NCBI GenBank assembly: GCA_023055355.1
Contig: JALJCS010000015.1
Location: 11,659,501-11,723,500, forward strand
Direction of reading: 5' to 3'
Length of the DNA stretch: 64,000 nt
From: Agelaius tricolor
Lineage: Eukaryota; Chordata; Aves; Passeriformes; Icteridae
This document shows positions 52,601-64,000 of this stretch, one piece after another. A model generated the notes under the pieces. That model did no database searches. It was given only the letters and a program-made list of their open reading frames with translations, and had not been told where the DNA came from. A program made the position numbers and the translations under genes. The stretch's first letter is position 1. Each line of letters begins with the position of its first letter.

Positions 52601-52907
52601 TGAATGCTGATAAATTACTGTGGGCCCATAGCAATTTCTCCAAGCGGTCTCCATGTAAGTGTAAATTTAGTCAAACAAATCAAAATGTGAGTTATGTTCA
52701 ACTGAAAATAATGATATCTATTGAGTGGTCAAAAACTGTTAGTAGCTATTAATAAATAATCCTCGGCTCACATGGTGATGTCAATCAGCACTATTATTTT
52801 ACCCGTATAGGAGGAGTTTGGTAAGGTAGAACTGCACAGTGATATGCAAGTTAATCATAGTACACAGCACAGTATTGTCAGAGCTCAAGAATGCCTTTGA
52901 TCCCTAC
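49674..52907. other. AT-rich noncoding DNA
   Basis: No gene recognised. A 104-codon minus frame at 49884-50198 lies upstream, in transcription sense, of the hydrophobic frame at 49325-49673. It has no known domain and could be chance. The rest is AT-rich with short frames only. Confidence 0.6.
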
Positions 52908-52998
52908 CTGAGTTTCAGAGCATTCAGGGCACCCTTTTGCACAGCATTCAAATGTGCTGCACGAATACTTCAGCACAAATCCAGAATGAATGACTGAG
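52908..52998 (-). other. Exon-like 91-bp cysteine-rich interval
   Basis: On minus, the interval is bounded by an acceptor (cacaattccactgtgcag) and a donor (gaaactcag|gtaggg). One frame is open across it and encodes about 30 residues with a CSTFECCAKGCPEC stretch, five cysteines in 14 residues, of the sort seen in small disulphide-rich extracellular modules or metal-binding knuckles. The left edge splits a codon after one base, and the right edge is in phase 0. The family is not recognised. The frame extends beyond both edges, so the splice boundaries are not forced by stop codons, and the interval may be a chance assembly. Confidence 0.2.
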
Positions 52999-53864
52999 CT
53001 GCACAGTGGAATTGTGACATTATCAATTAGATTAAAAACACCTCTAAGAAAACCAGCTACCTCACATGTACACACAGCCTTTTTCAATATTTTCCATCAA
53101 AACTTTGAGTGTACAGACATACAGTGAGCACAGACGTCAGTCAAGGGGATTGGGAGCTCTTAGGAGGAGACGTTCTGCTCTGCTGCACCCGTGATGTAAA
53201 ACCAAGAAGTTTAGATAGGCCTTTGACATAATGGACTTGACAAGAAGAAAACCTGAGCAGAGAGGGCACCTGGAGAGCCCCCAACAGCCCTGTGACATTT
53301 TCATAGCCAGACCTGAGCAGGACCTAAGCTCTGCCTATCACTGCTGCAAGGTCCCCAGCACCTCTGCCAGTGCAATGTCTCTCACTCCCATACTCCAGCT
53401 GTTGAAACAACACCAGCCTGTGGAAAGCTGGTGCTGCAAACCAGCAGCTGGCATCTGAAAGTATGGAAACAGATAGGCTTGTGGGAAATGGCTCTCTGGA
53501 AAACGTGAGCAATATAACAAAAACTGGCTGGGAAATTTTGGTTAAAAACCCACTGTGCTGTTGCTGAACATATGCTCTTCAAAAAGCAATGTGTGTAAGG
53601 ATGAGGCCAGAAACTAACTATGTCTTCCAGAAATACACCTGTGTCACTTTCTAGGACAGCATACAGATGGTATCCAGACTGGTATTTTCCTACTACTGAG
53701 CAAATAACAAATCTATTAAATGTATTATTAGTACATACTAATGAAATACGCATTTGCACAAAATGTGAGTATTTCTAGAAGAAACAGGGTTATTTAATTT
53801 TAGAAATACAAAAACTTAATTAAAGTTATGATGCTGTCTGGGGATTTTGTGTCTAGGAGCTATC

Positions 53865-53898
53865 AAAACAAAAAAAAAGGAAGAAAGGAAAAGAGAGG
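53865..53898 (+). repeat. Polypurine tract
   Basis: A-rich and G-containing run of about 34 purines with a single C near the start. Low-complexity. Confidence 0.75.
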
Positions 53899-54504
53899 TC
53901 ATTCTCACAGTAAAAAAGAGAAAAAAATCTAAAATAGTTCCGTTATTATAATTGAATTGGCTACAACTTTAAGCAGTTATTTATGTTGATTTGTAAACAT
54001 AAAGCCCATATTTTAATAGAACTATGCTTGCAAAGTTCTGGGATATTAAATGGTTCTAATTCTATTCTACTTTATGACTAGTTCAAGAAATGACCTCTAG
54101 CTAGATCTGGCCTTGTTCTATCATGCAACTAGATTTTTCTTACAGAAAATAAATTAAAAAGGTGTGACCTTGCTGAGGGCTTGCAGAGAAAATGAGGTAC
54201 ATCTTGTCACAAGCAGAAGAGCCTATTTGAAACACGGTTTGTTCAATTTGAAAGGCTGCTGCTTTCCTCAGATCAGAAGTTAAGATAAAGGCAGTTGGAT
54301 GAAAGAGGAGAAACATTTCCAAGGGATGAAATTAAAGAGCTACACTGGAATCCCATTCAGTGACACAGTGCCTTTTTGTGTGAGGGTTTATCTGGGATGC
54401 ATCAGCCACACCTTGTCCCTGCGCAGGCAGGAGCAGCTCCTCACCAGCACAAAGCCTGTCGCAGAGGGGAGGATGAGGAGGGAATCAGAGGGCATTCTCC
54501 CCCC

Positions 54505-54620
54505 CACAGCAGGGCATGGCAGAAATCAAATAACTTGCCTAAATGTTACACATTTTGCGTGGGAGGAAAATCTAAGCCCCTGCTTCTGTCGATCTCAGCA
54601 GCTCTCTTGGGAGCCCTGTG
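54505..54620 (-). mobile_element. Possible MIR-like SINE remnant
   Basis: Read on plus, 'aataacttgcctaaatgtta', 'ggaggaaaatctaagcccct' and 'gatctcagcagctctcttgg' resemble the reverse complement of the MIR core ('acttgcccaaggtcacac' followed by 'gaacccaggtctcc'). Similarity is at phrase level and the copy would be very old. An alignment is needed to separate this from coincidence. Confidence 0.3.
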
Positions 54621-55917
54621 CTTCCCCATCACCAACAAATGTGGCATCAGTGGGCAGTGTTCCCAGATGGCTAACACCTCTGCACTGAAAATTCAAATTT
54701 TAAGGAGGTAGTAGAATACCCCACCCAAAAATGGGCATTCAAACCTGTCTCACCTTTATGACTGGAAGCTCACACTCAATTAACTTTTAATTTGACCTCC
54801 TAAAAGCGCACAGCAATTTGCTTGACACCACCTCACAAGAATAGCTTATATTTGGTGTCCAAATCAAAATAGGTTTATTTCATAATTTCCCTTCTAGTAT
54901 CCTAAATAGTTGCCTTGGTCTTGATCACAAAGTGTCAGGGAGCAGGGCTGTGATGCAGTCATGTCCTTAAGTGCTTCTCTCAGCCTGGCAGGAGCCCGGT
55001 CAGGTTTGCCCTCAGCTCACCATGGTCCAGCAGTGCAGACCAGCAGCCCATGGGTTTATTCCTCTCTGCAGCTGCAGACCTGCAGCACCACGAGCCCATG
55101 GCTGGCTCCCTCCTGCCATGAAGGGCTCTGACTCTGCTCTGCAGCACAGCAAGCTGGTTCCCAGCACAGAGGCCCCTGCATCAGCACCCCTCAGCATTGG
55201 GGGACACTGAGCAGGGGGTGTCCCCTGACCCACCCCAGAGCCAGGGCGATGCCACCTCACCTGTCCCATCCCTTTCAGACTCCGAGGCTTCTGGCAGGGG
55301 GGATGGATCACTCCCACTCCCACAGCAGCATTACCACAGGCTCCTTCTTGCAGTGCTTGAAATGTATTTAATCCCAACACGATTATCAGGTACCCCTGCT
55401 TTAAGTATCGTAAAAGCAGAACCACAGCCTGCAAAAGATTGCCTTACAATTATCTCCCAGCAGCTACTTAAGTATCACCCAAGCATATGTTGTGCTAATT
55501 CTTATGACCACATACAGTTTCATTTCACTTGTTCAGAACAAACCCTGACTGCGAACAAAGCTTTTGGTGGAGTGACAAGTGGAATTCCAAACGAGTAAGA
55601 CAAATATTTCCTCCAGAGGCTAAACCTACTGCGAAATATTAATCTCCTCTTCTACACATCTTCACATGTCTTTGGTGAAACACCTGTCTGGAATTGTTAA
55701 TAACAAATATTTTTCAGGGTATACACTTCAAAGACTACTGCAATGTCAAGCAGTGTAAAACTTTTGAAGTAATTTTAGCTAAATACTTCTGTGACAACTG
55801 TCTGAATCAATTTGTCTTAGCTGACTATATTCTGCTATTATAAAAACCTAAGACCTGGCTATCAGCCAAAAATGTAAAAATTTGAGTGAAGTCATAGCTA
55901 ATAAGTTGGACAATCAA

Positions 55918-55938
55918 ACACACACACACACACACACA
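55918..55938 (+). repeat. (CA)n microsatellite, about 10 units
   Basis: Perfect CA run ending in AAAA. The longest dinucleotide repeat in the window and the likeliest to be polymorphic. Confidence 0.9.
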
Positions 55939-58900
55939 AAATGATAATGTGTTGTAGTTGATTTAGGAAATGATCAATGCCCTCTGCTTTCTTAACTTCC
56001 AAAAAAAATGGTATTTTTCCTTAAAAGGATTGAACGAAAGAAAAAATTTATTCACTAAAGGCCAATTCAATAAAGCAATGAAACAGCAACAACCCAATAT
56101 TAAGGAATTACAAAATGAGACTATTATGTCCTTGCTTAGCATAGCAAAATTCCTTAGCAAGGAAAAGGATAAAGAGTCAAAGTAAGATGATTCTAAGAAA
56201 GGATGGCTATTTTTAATTGCTGAAAAACCTCAAATCACAGACAAGTAATAAGGCCAAGAAAAGGAAATAAAAAAGAAATAATTGTGTGCATGTGCTGGAG
56301 GGGCAGGGGGAGAAAAGAAAGCAAACTAGGGCTGGAGACTTAGCAAAACTTCTGAGAATTACTCACAATTGTGGTAGCAAAAAAAAAATTACCATCCAAC
56401 AAAGAAGGTCAAGCTGACCTCAAGATTCTAAATCAGGCTCTTGAAATCCTAAATCATACAAAGCGCCATCACTTCAAGGCATACAAACATAAGAGGATTA
56501 AGGTAAGTGTCCCACCTAAAAGCCTGAGAAAACAAAGATTAGTTTTAAGTACTGAAAAGAAACACAAATCATATGGATGCTCCGTGCACAGGAAGGAATA
56601 ATTGTTAGGATGTCTTAAGAGCACAGTAAAATAAGCACTACATAAGAAAAAATCCAGGTTTGCTTGCCACTTTTTGAGTGCAAATATACTCATGTCAAAA
56701 TGTAACAAATATTAAAGGCTTAAAGAACCGACTCAAAACCCATTGAAGTCATGGTAAGATTTGTATTGACTTCAGTTAGCCAAGACCCTCTGCTTAGAAA
56801 GATTAAGTAGAAGACAAGTAAAACTATTCTTCTTAGGGGAGGGCAGTAAAACTGCTTCTCTCAGCTCTACTGTACCTACCTGAGTGACTTCAGTAACACA
56901 CTTATCAACCCAGCCACACAGCAACAAAGGCTTTCCTATAGGCAAACACTCAGAAACAGTTTATGCTAGCTATGCTATCGACTCCTGGTCATATTTGCAT
57001 TTATGCTAGCAGGACAAAGTGTGGCGCCTTTTAAAGGATGACATTAGTTTTGGACGTTATTCTACAAGTTTGAACTGTAATAGTCATGTCTTGACTTTAT
57101 GAGATGTCAAATGCAATTTGAGCATGCACTCCAAATTCTGTATTCATTTTCATGTCAGGGAATATTTAAAAATAGTAGTGATACAATTGTTTATGCTCCT
57201 AACTACATGGAAAGAAAAGTAATACCTATGATTTATGGGCTGACCAGCTTTCCACCAGTGAAGACTACTTCAAGAAGTTATTATTTAATTGAAGAACTCA
57301 AGTTTGGAAAATCTCCATTCATCTTCTTGTTTCATACTTGCTGGAAATAATCACTGACTTGTGGCATTACTGAGCACTTATGTTATCCTGTCTCTCTATT
57401 CCAATCCAACTCAGTAAGACAGAAGCTTGGACTAACCTACCAAACATGAAATTTTCAGATTAATCTATTCATTAAAATTAACACTTGCACCTTTGTCCTG
57501 TACTAGTCAAAAAGCCTCTACTGAATCCTCTCAAATATCTATTTATTTAAATGCAAATATGAAAGCAGGGATCTGGGAGATCCCCGTGCTTTTATAAGCA
57601 CTTAGTCAACTAAAATACTCCCTGACATTAAACAAGTCACTTGCCAAGTGGTCTCTTTTGAACCCAGCTGAGAAGTGGATAAAGGTTTTAGAGCTGAACC
57701 AGAGGCAAAGGGCTTGGCAGATTCCACCACATCTGAACTGTGCCCCCAGTGCTGCCTCCTCTGTGGAAACTAATAAACCACACTGTTTCAGAGGGAAAAA
57801 ATACTCTGACAAGCAATTAAGTCCTGTCAAGTCAATAACCTTTTGTCATGAAGACACTTAATGGGGGAAAAATTCCCTTTTAGTTTATACTTCATTCTTC
57901 TTACAGATTGAGGAAAAGTCACCTATCACATTATAAGGAGAATTGGGTTTTTTCTAAAGAATTAGGCACAGTCTTGGGTCAATTTTCCACAAAAAATCAA
58001 GACAAGTATGGTTCTACTGGCGAAGATAACCATTCACTGGGAATTCTAGCAATCTGTATTTAATAAAAAATAATTTCACCTATATGCCCAACACACTCCA
58101 AACATTTAACTTCTCTTGTGCTTTCCTCCTAATCCTATGAGGAAAAGAGTGGATATTCTTACCCTTCATGATGAGAAGCAAGTAGGAAGCACATAGCTTA
58201 GAGGTACTTCAAGACAATCATCTCTCCCATTTACATTTAGCATCCTAGGCACAATCTAAAACTTGTTAACACCAGACCAATTTCAACCACTTTCATAGCA
58301 ACATTCTCAAGAATTTGTGTAAAAAGTTTTCAAGAAGTTAAGCATTTCTGTTTGTCAAACACTAGGCTTCTGCTTAGAAAGTACTGACAACTATTTTAAG
58401 ATAATCTTGATAATGTTTTCAAATAGGTGTAGAATTCCCACAAAGGACTAAGTTACCATTGTGTGCAGAATACTGTTTTTATAACACTAGTGGCTAAACA
58501 AAAATAACTTCATTGAATTAACCTGTCCTCTGAGCCATTCCTACTTGTCAGATACAGACAAAAGCTGCCCTGTTCAGACCCATTTTGGCCAGCTGTTGCA
58601 CAGAAGAACACAAAGTACAGAAGGTAGCAGTACACAAGGTCACAGTGCAGAGCACATATTCAGAGTTTTTCACTGCCATTTCCTACAAGCTTCTACCACA
58701 GGCAGAATTTCAATCTCATTACTAGGTCACCCACTGCTCTCACTCCCTCTGTCAAAGGACTTTCCATGGCAAAAGTGACAGCCCTCCAACAGCTACATTA
58801 AGGTCTTGTGTTGCAGGGAGCAGTGTAAAAACACAAGGTTGGACAAATAAATGCTTTGTTTCTTATCAGAACTGCTTCAACACCCAAGGGAAGCACAGCA

Positions 58901-61008
58901 GGAGCAGGACACCCTCCCTTTCCCCGTTGAGAGGAATGCAGTGGCTGAGGACTTGCACATCAAATTCCTGAGATGCTGCCAAAGGGAAAAACAGCAGCAT
59001 CCCATGACCTGGCTCTGACCAAGCATCCCAGTGAAACTCAGCCATGGCAGGGGAGCTGTGAGGGACACAGCTCTGCTCTCCTCCCATTACCAGGGATGCA
59101 CAGCTCCTGTGGTGACTCCTCACAGGATCTGTAGCCTTGCAGGGAAACCCCTGAAGGAAATGCAGCAGCAGAGCTATTGCCTATGGCGATGCTATGGAAA
59201 GAAGTGGTAGTGACAAGATGACATTGAGAGTCTGACACTGTAGATTAGCCCAGAACCATATCAAAATGACTCACAGTTATCAGATCTAGATGACAATGAG
59301 ACTCCAACATCACTGTCATCTATACTGAAAAAATAAATAAATGCTACATGCCACTAGCCACGGGAATGGACAGGCATTGTAGATATGCTGCAGCAATGCT
59401 GTTTATGGCAAGGATGGTTCAAGAGCTTTGATAATTAACCTAAACTCAAACTTACACAATTTTGTCTTTTTCGCTAAAGGGAAAAATGCATGCATGAATA
59501 CTATGATTAATCTAGGGATAATTCATCTTACAATAACAGAGCAAAGTGCTGGTAATTGAACAATACCAATTAGGTATCAATAAATATTGAATTAGCACCC
59601 ATCATTCTGATGTGCAGGATGGCAAGGATGGATGCATCAGGCCAGTAAATTGGGTAGCTGATGGAAAACCTTCTGCATTCCAAATGCCCTCCTGTGAGTA
59701 GCATCCAGCAATCCTATCTGTAGGCATTAGGCACAAGACACATTAACAGTCAGCAAACTCAGGCTACGTGCAAGGGCAAGCACACAAGGGCTCTCTGCTG
59801 CACGCAGTGGGGTACCCCCAAACCAGTTCTCTGACAGACACTGAGCAATAAGGCAAGTGGCACTGGTGACTGTGAGCAGACAGCAAGGTAGGAGGGACAG
59901 CTGCAATTATTAGGAGCAGTCAACAGCAATATCCTACAGGCAAGGAAAGAACACGCCCATGTATGAACAGAGGAAAATAAAAACCCACTTTTTCTCTCTC
60001 CTTTTTTCCAATGAGAATATGTTAAGTACTAGGTTTCTTTTTCCATTCAAGTAATTTTACCAGAACACTGTTACAACTGCTGTCAAAAAAACTCAATTTC
60101 TCTTCCTACAAAATTTTAGAAGTATTTAAATTTTTATTTCAAAGGAAAATGAGATGGTTCAGACTGACCACCAAGTCATTTGTCTTTTATTGCCACACTT
60201 GTTTTTCTCTTCCTTTTTCTTTTTCATAAAAGTCATACATGGAAACTACAAGCTAATGAAACAATGATGAACATCTACTTCAATAACACCAAGAATTCTC
60301 AAATGTGCTTTGTTTGTTTTGTTTTTTCTGCAAAATTAACACATTAGAGACTATTTACGACTGTACAAAATTCCTTTCTTTATTTATGAAAGCTACATCT
60401 TTACTATCATGATGTGAAATGAAAAGCCTCCTGTACTTGTTGCATACAATTAAGCTGCAACAAAAGCCAGCCCAAGCCATTTCACATTTCATAGGGCTGC
60501 AATTATTCTTTAACTGTTAGAATATGCTGTCCCCCAGGAGCTAATTACAGAGAACCTCTCATCACATACAAGAAACACACAAACAAATCCTTCAAGCACA
60601 AAGCAAATGTTCAACATTAAAGAGATGCATTCAGGAAGTCACACCAATCAGTTTGGTTCAGCTAATTACTAATCTGATTTCTGGAGTAGTTGCATTAGAT
60701 AATTATGATGCCCATTCACAACTTGAAAGCCAGGACTCTGACTGATTATAATAAAGATCTAGGACTTGAAATAAAAGTAAGGGCAAAGTATGAAATATAC
60801 ATCAGAACAGGGCTGATGGGGTACGTTTGTTTATTGCCGGCACTTCCTTCGGCTCTTTGCTTTGGAAGGCCCCATCCAGAGTTTGCTGAACCCAGCAGGA
60901 AGATTTCCATTGATATCACTGCCATTTGGATCAAGCCCAGAATAACAAGACATGGCTTTGCCTTGCAGATTACATTCATCAAGTGCCCAGGAAGGAGCTT
61001 TCCCTGCT
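55939..61008. other. AT-rich noncoding DNA
   Basis: No gene recognised. A strong donor-like site (ttaag|gtaagt) lies at 56502/56503 behind a lysine-rich 76-codon frame, but no good acceptor is visible. 56732-56790 is an old repeat-like phrase. 56960-57010 carries an 11-bp direct repeat around an octamer site. 58870-59170 is slightly GC-richer, with strand-opposed frames. 60180-60340 has T-rich strips. Confidence 0.65.
56732..56790. repeat. Ancient amniote repeat-like fragment
   Basis: 'aaacccattgaagtcatggt' followed by 'tattgacttcagttagccaa' and 'gaccct' resembles a dispersed motif that I remember as recurring in bird and turtle sequence (a CCATTGAAGTCAATGG-type phrase, a second inverted TTGACTTCA, then an ending like GGATCAGGCCCT). 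I cannot name the family. The two TTGA(A/C)TTCA-type blocks face each other. Confidence is limited to phrase-level resemblance. Confidence 0.35.
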
Positions 61009-61244
61009 CGATGTCGGTCGGGCGAGAGCCGCGTTCCCAGGCAGCCGGAGCCCATCCCGTGGTCACTGCCCTGGGCCAGGCTCCCACAGCCCATCCTCCA
61101 GGGCCCAGACAGAGGCAGCCCCCTCTGATAAGAATTAAACTCTTCAAAGAATCCATTGTAAATGTGCTTTCACTCACATTTTGCTTGGTTTCAGCTTCTG
61201 CAGGATTTTTTTCTACCTCCAGCAATTGGTTTGCTGGAGCTTAA
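60705..61244 (+). other. Long open frame in CpG-richer patch, probably chance
   Basis: A 179-codon plus frame runs opposite a 159-codon minus frame (60746-61225). The peptide has no recognised domain, signal or repeat, and its composition changes along its length in step with local GC content. An acceptor-like ttgccttgcag occurs inside at about 60959-60969. Long frames open on both strands in the same GC-richer patch are expected occasionally by chance in a window this size. Confidence 0.15.
61009..61060. other. Short CpG cluster
   Basis: About eight CpG in 52 bp (tcgatgtcggtcgggcgaga and onward to ccgcg, gccgg and cccgt), in otherwise CpG-depleted DNA. Too short to be a CpG island. It could mark a protected regulatory site, a recent insertion or a chance patch. 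Confidence 0.6.
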
Positions 61245-64000
61245 GCATTCATAAAGGTGCATGACTCAGAATACAAGGTACAATAATTCCTCTAGTTTCT
61301 GACCCAGATGAAATTCTTAATTACTCCACTGTAGTTTATACCTGAGACTGGCAAAGATTTGCTTGATGAAACACTAATAATTATGTTTTATAGGAAAAAC
61401 ATTGCTCTAATTAAATTTCTGATGAAGTAAATATACTGAGTTCAGTTATCAGTCCAGCCCTTAGTTTCTGCTCCCTTCCAAAGACTTGACCAGATATAAG
61501 AGAAAAAAGTTTTTGAAAGCCCATTGACACATTTACAGGTAGCAATTCACTGCAAGTGACAACCCACGTACAGGGGCAAAAAATTAGGAATCAAAACTTT
61601 TCACTACATTACAGCCTTGCACATCTTGCACCACCCAGAATAGTACTACTAAGCTATTGTATGCAATAAAATAAATACAAAAAATGCAGAACTTGACCTG
61701 TCATTTTCATCCTTTTCATATGTAACACCTGAATTTCTGAGAGATGCATGGTGGTATTAAATAACTGTGAAATTTAAACAAATGATGAACTTTAGGCAGG
61801 TGAACCAGCTTCAGTAGAATGTACTCAGTGGACTTTTGCCAAGTTGGAGCAAAAATAGAGATTAAAAGCCCATATTTTAAACTAAGTAAAGAATAAATGA
61901 AGAAGTTTCAGCTGCAACTTAAGCTCCACATAAAACTCAAGAATAAAGATAATGAAAGAGATAAAGGCTAGAAAAACAAATATCAGAAGCAAATTTTCCC
62001 GCAGATCCTTGAGGCTAATCAGCAAAAGTTTCACATTGTAGGGTCACAAAACTCGCATATGTCCTTGAGAGGGTGCCCCTGCTCAGCCACCATGTAGGGA
62101 CTGATCACATCACTTTGGGCACCCACATCTACAAAATCACATGAGTAGGTAAAGATTTTTTGTTGGTTAAACCCCCCCCAGAATAAAATGTCCATTCAGA
62201 CTGGCATTCCTCTACCTGAGTATCTCAAATAAGGCAGAACTGCACGGTAAATTGCTTGCACATAGTCACACTGGACACCTTTTTGAAGCATTAAGGTAAA
62301 AGGGATTCTTTGCTGCTGTTAAACTAAATGAATGAGAGTTGCAAATCTGTATTTCAAAGTCAATAGGCTACAATATTTACAGGGCTGCCATATGTGATAG
62401 CTTAAAATTCAAAACTGAACGAAAATTGTGTGGGGTGGAAACTAATGTTATGGAATCTGAACCAAGACTACATTTATATTTCACTTTAATGCTCTAGCTG
62501 TTTAATCAAAATATGAATAAAAGGTCTAAAAGACCAACACACAAAAATATCATAGTTCTGGAATTTAGCTTTAGCTTCCTATTGTCAACCAATTACTGTG
62601 TAATTTTTTCCCTGTGACTGAATAACTAACTGTTAGCAAATAATGAAAAGGCAATTACAGCAGAGCTTTGTTCATATTACCTTCTTCATTTTATTCAGGC
62701 TATAATTATTGTCAGTGCTGGAGGCTTACTGTACCATGTAAGTGGCACCAGGGAAGAAAATGGAATGGGCTGGTGCATGGAAAATTGCAAATGTCACAGC
62801 TACCTTCATCATCACCGTTGGACTTCAGAGATTAAAAAAAATAAGCAGTAAAAAGCTCTCCACGTACGTTTTGCAAATTCTGTACCTCAATCTGTTGCAA
62901 AGGATGATGAACTGGTAGAAGGGAAAAAAATTCAAGTACCATGTTTGTTCTTTTTTTGTTCTTAACCTCTGCTGCCCACCTCCCCCCAACATTTTTATTA
63001 CTATTTAATTCCCACAGGACAGCTCCTTTTTGCCACAGTGTGCCTGGAAAGAACTCATGGAAATATTCTTATAGCAGCAGTTCTCATTAAGGATGTCCAT
63101 GCAGTTCTATAACACAGTAGCATATAAATGATGTATTTTATGGGGTTTGATCTTTACTTCTTAGACACATACAGACAAATCCCTTGGAAAAAAAAAGAAC
63201 ACTGTGACCTGTGTGTGCAGATTTAGTGTACCATACTTAGGGCCTGACATTGACCATTTATTTTGACCATTGTTTCTCTGGGCTTCTAGTATGTATCAGA
63301 AATTATAGATACAAATCAGAAGTATGATATTTGGTTTTAACTTTTTTTTTAGAAAGAAATAACCTTCTTGTGTATCATTCACATTGTTTTTTATTTACAT
63401 TGTTGTTTACAAGAGATAAACTCAGTAAAACTATATTTGATGCATTTTATTCATGTGCAGTGTTGCAATTACTTTTAAAATAATGTAAATCATTATATAG
63501 CCAGTTAATTTTTCAGTATAAAGTAAGGCTGACATACATTAAAAGACATCATAGCTTGATGCTGACTTGTGTTTAAACTTGCTTCCAAACTGACTGGCAA
63601 ATTTTGGTATAAATTGCTTATTTTAATGCATGATAATTCTTCTGATCTAGGTTAGTAAAAGGAGAAATGCATCTTTATATTTTCATAAAATTGAGCTGCT
63701 TTGTACTTTCATGGATCTTCCTGTCAGATACATGTATATTCATCATCTTTCTTTAGTATTTTAGTGCTGGTTGTTTATCTTCCACTGCTGTTGCTGTAGT
63801 AGACACTTGCACAAACACCTCATTCATAACCCAACATCTCTAATTGTTCCTTCTCCTGATACAGTCTTTGGCCATTCAGTATCCCCCAGCATCTGAGCAC
63901 TCTCATGATTAGAGGAGTGAGGTTTTGGAGACTGCTTCACCCAAAGAAAACAAAGTGAGTTCTAGAAGGAGATTCTAAGTCTTCCATAAAAATATATGGA
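61245..64000. other. AT-rich noncoding DNA to window end
   Basis: Short open frames only, and none recorded after about 61.25 kb. Blocks at 62590-62730 and 63390-63660 have TAAT-rich, evenly textured sequence of the sort seen in conserved noncoding elements. A run of eight C occurs at 62172-62179. No repeat family is recognised. Confidence 0.7.

Larger units (their letters stand above)
52999..55917. other. Mixed noncoding DNA with GC-richer patches
   Basis: GC-richer patches at 53250-53460 and 54400-55350 give overlapping frames of up to 140 codons on both strands, none with a domain I know. A purine tract lies at 53865-53898. A possible MIR remnant at 54505-54620 is annotated separately. 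The 133-codon plus frame at 55197-55598 ends at a weak donor-like site and starts as Pro/Ser-rich sequence. I do not call it a gene. Confidence 0.6.

Noticed and set aside
55012..55598. 140-codon minus and 133-codon plus frames
   Set aside because: GC-richer low-stop patch with opposing frames. The donor-like end of the plus frame is weak and no acceptor is convincing.
56371..56601. Lysine-rich 76-codon frame ending beyond a strong GTAAGT donor
   Set aside because: The composition is that of A-rich DNA, and no acceptable acceptor or start context is visible.
58110..58250. Possible MIR/L2-like phrases around a GATGAG-containing segment
   Set aside because: Resemblance to the SINE core is too weak and out of order to support a call.
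1..64000. CRISPR arrays, operons, Shine-Dalgarno sites, tRNA/rRNA genes, endogenous retrovirus frames
   Set aside because: I looked for repeat-spacer arrays, gene clusters, tRNA B-boxes with cloverleaf potential, and long gag/pol-like frames, and found none. Base composition and CR1 fragments point to a bird nuclear genome.

Overview
The window looks like nuclear DNA from a bird. It is AT-rich with scattered GC-richer patches, depleted in CpG, and poor in repeats. The repeats I recognise are CR1-type LINE fragments, MIR/CORE-SINE-like remnants and short microsatellites. The diagnostic piece is at about 39.12-39.31 kb: a minus-strand 3' tail of a CR1 element of the kind common in bird genomes. 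CR1 also occurs in crocodilians and turtles, so 'bird' is an inference. There are no runs of N, no bacterial operon structure, no CRISPR array, and no rRNA, tRNA or snRNA gene that I can identify.

I do not recognise any protein-coding gene. The longest open frames (about 205, 179 and 177 codons) lie in GC-richer patches, are often open on both strands at once, and have no domain or codon pattern I can name. The window is best read as intergenic or deep-intronic DNA. Four places have some exon-like structure and are recorded as low-confidence candidates: a 306-bp always-open interval bounded by good splice signals (38577-38882, +), a 277-bp interval (45497-45773, +), a two-helix hydrophobic open frame behind an acceptor-like site (49325-49673, -), and a 91-bp cysteine-rich interval with both splice signals (52908-52998, -).

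Layout: 1-8.6 kb is AT-rich single-copy DNA with two TAAT-rich blocks. 8.6-10.1 kb is a GC-richer patch holding a MIR-like SINE remnant. 10.1-33.4 kb is mostly unique AT-rich DNA with a small CpG cluster at 18.53 kb and a GC-rich patch at 24.4-24.7 kb. 33.48-33.85 kb is an old plus-strand CR1-like LINE tail, followed by T-rich and A-rich tracts at 36.5-36.8 kb, a 22-bp perfect palindrome at 37.73 kb, and two more CR1 fragments at 38.15 and 39.12 kb. 40-49 kb is unique sequence with short tandem repeats and a GC-rich patch at 43.1-43.9 kb. 49-53 kb carries the minus-strand exon-like candidates. 54.4-55.4 kb is GC-richer with a possible MIR remnant. 56-64 kb is AT-rich apart from a CpG cluster at 61.01-61.06 kb.

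I found no convincing new biological system. The most useful leads are the exon-like intervals, several AT-rich blocks with paired homeodomain-type cores that could be conserved noncoding enhancers, and the perfect palindrome. All of them need cross-species alignment or transcript data, which I could not run.
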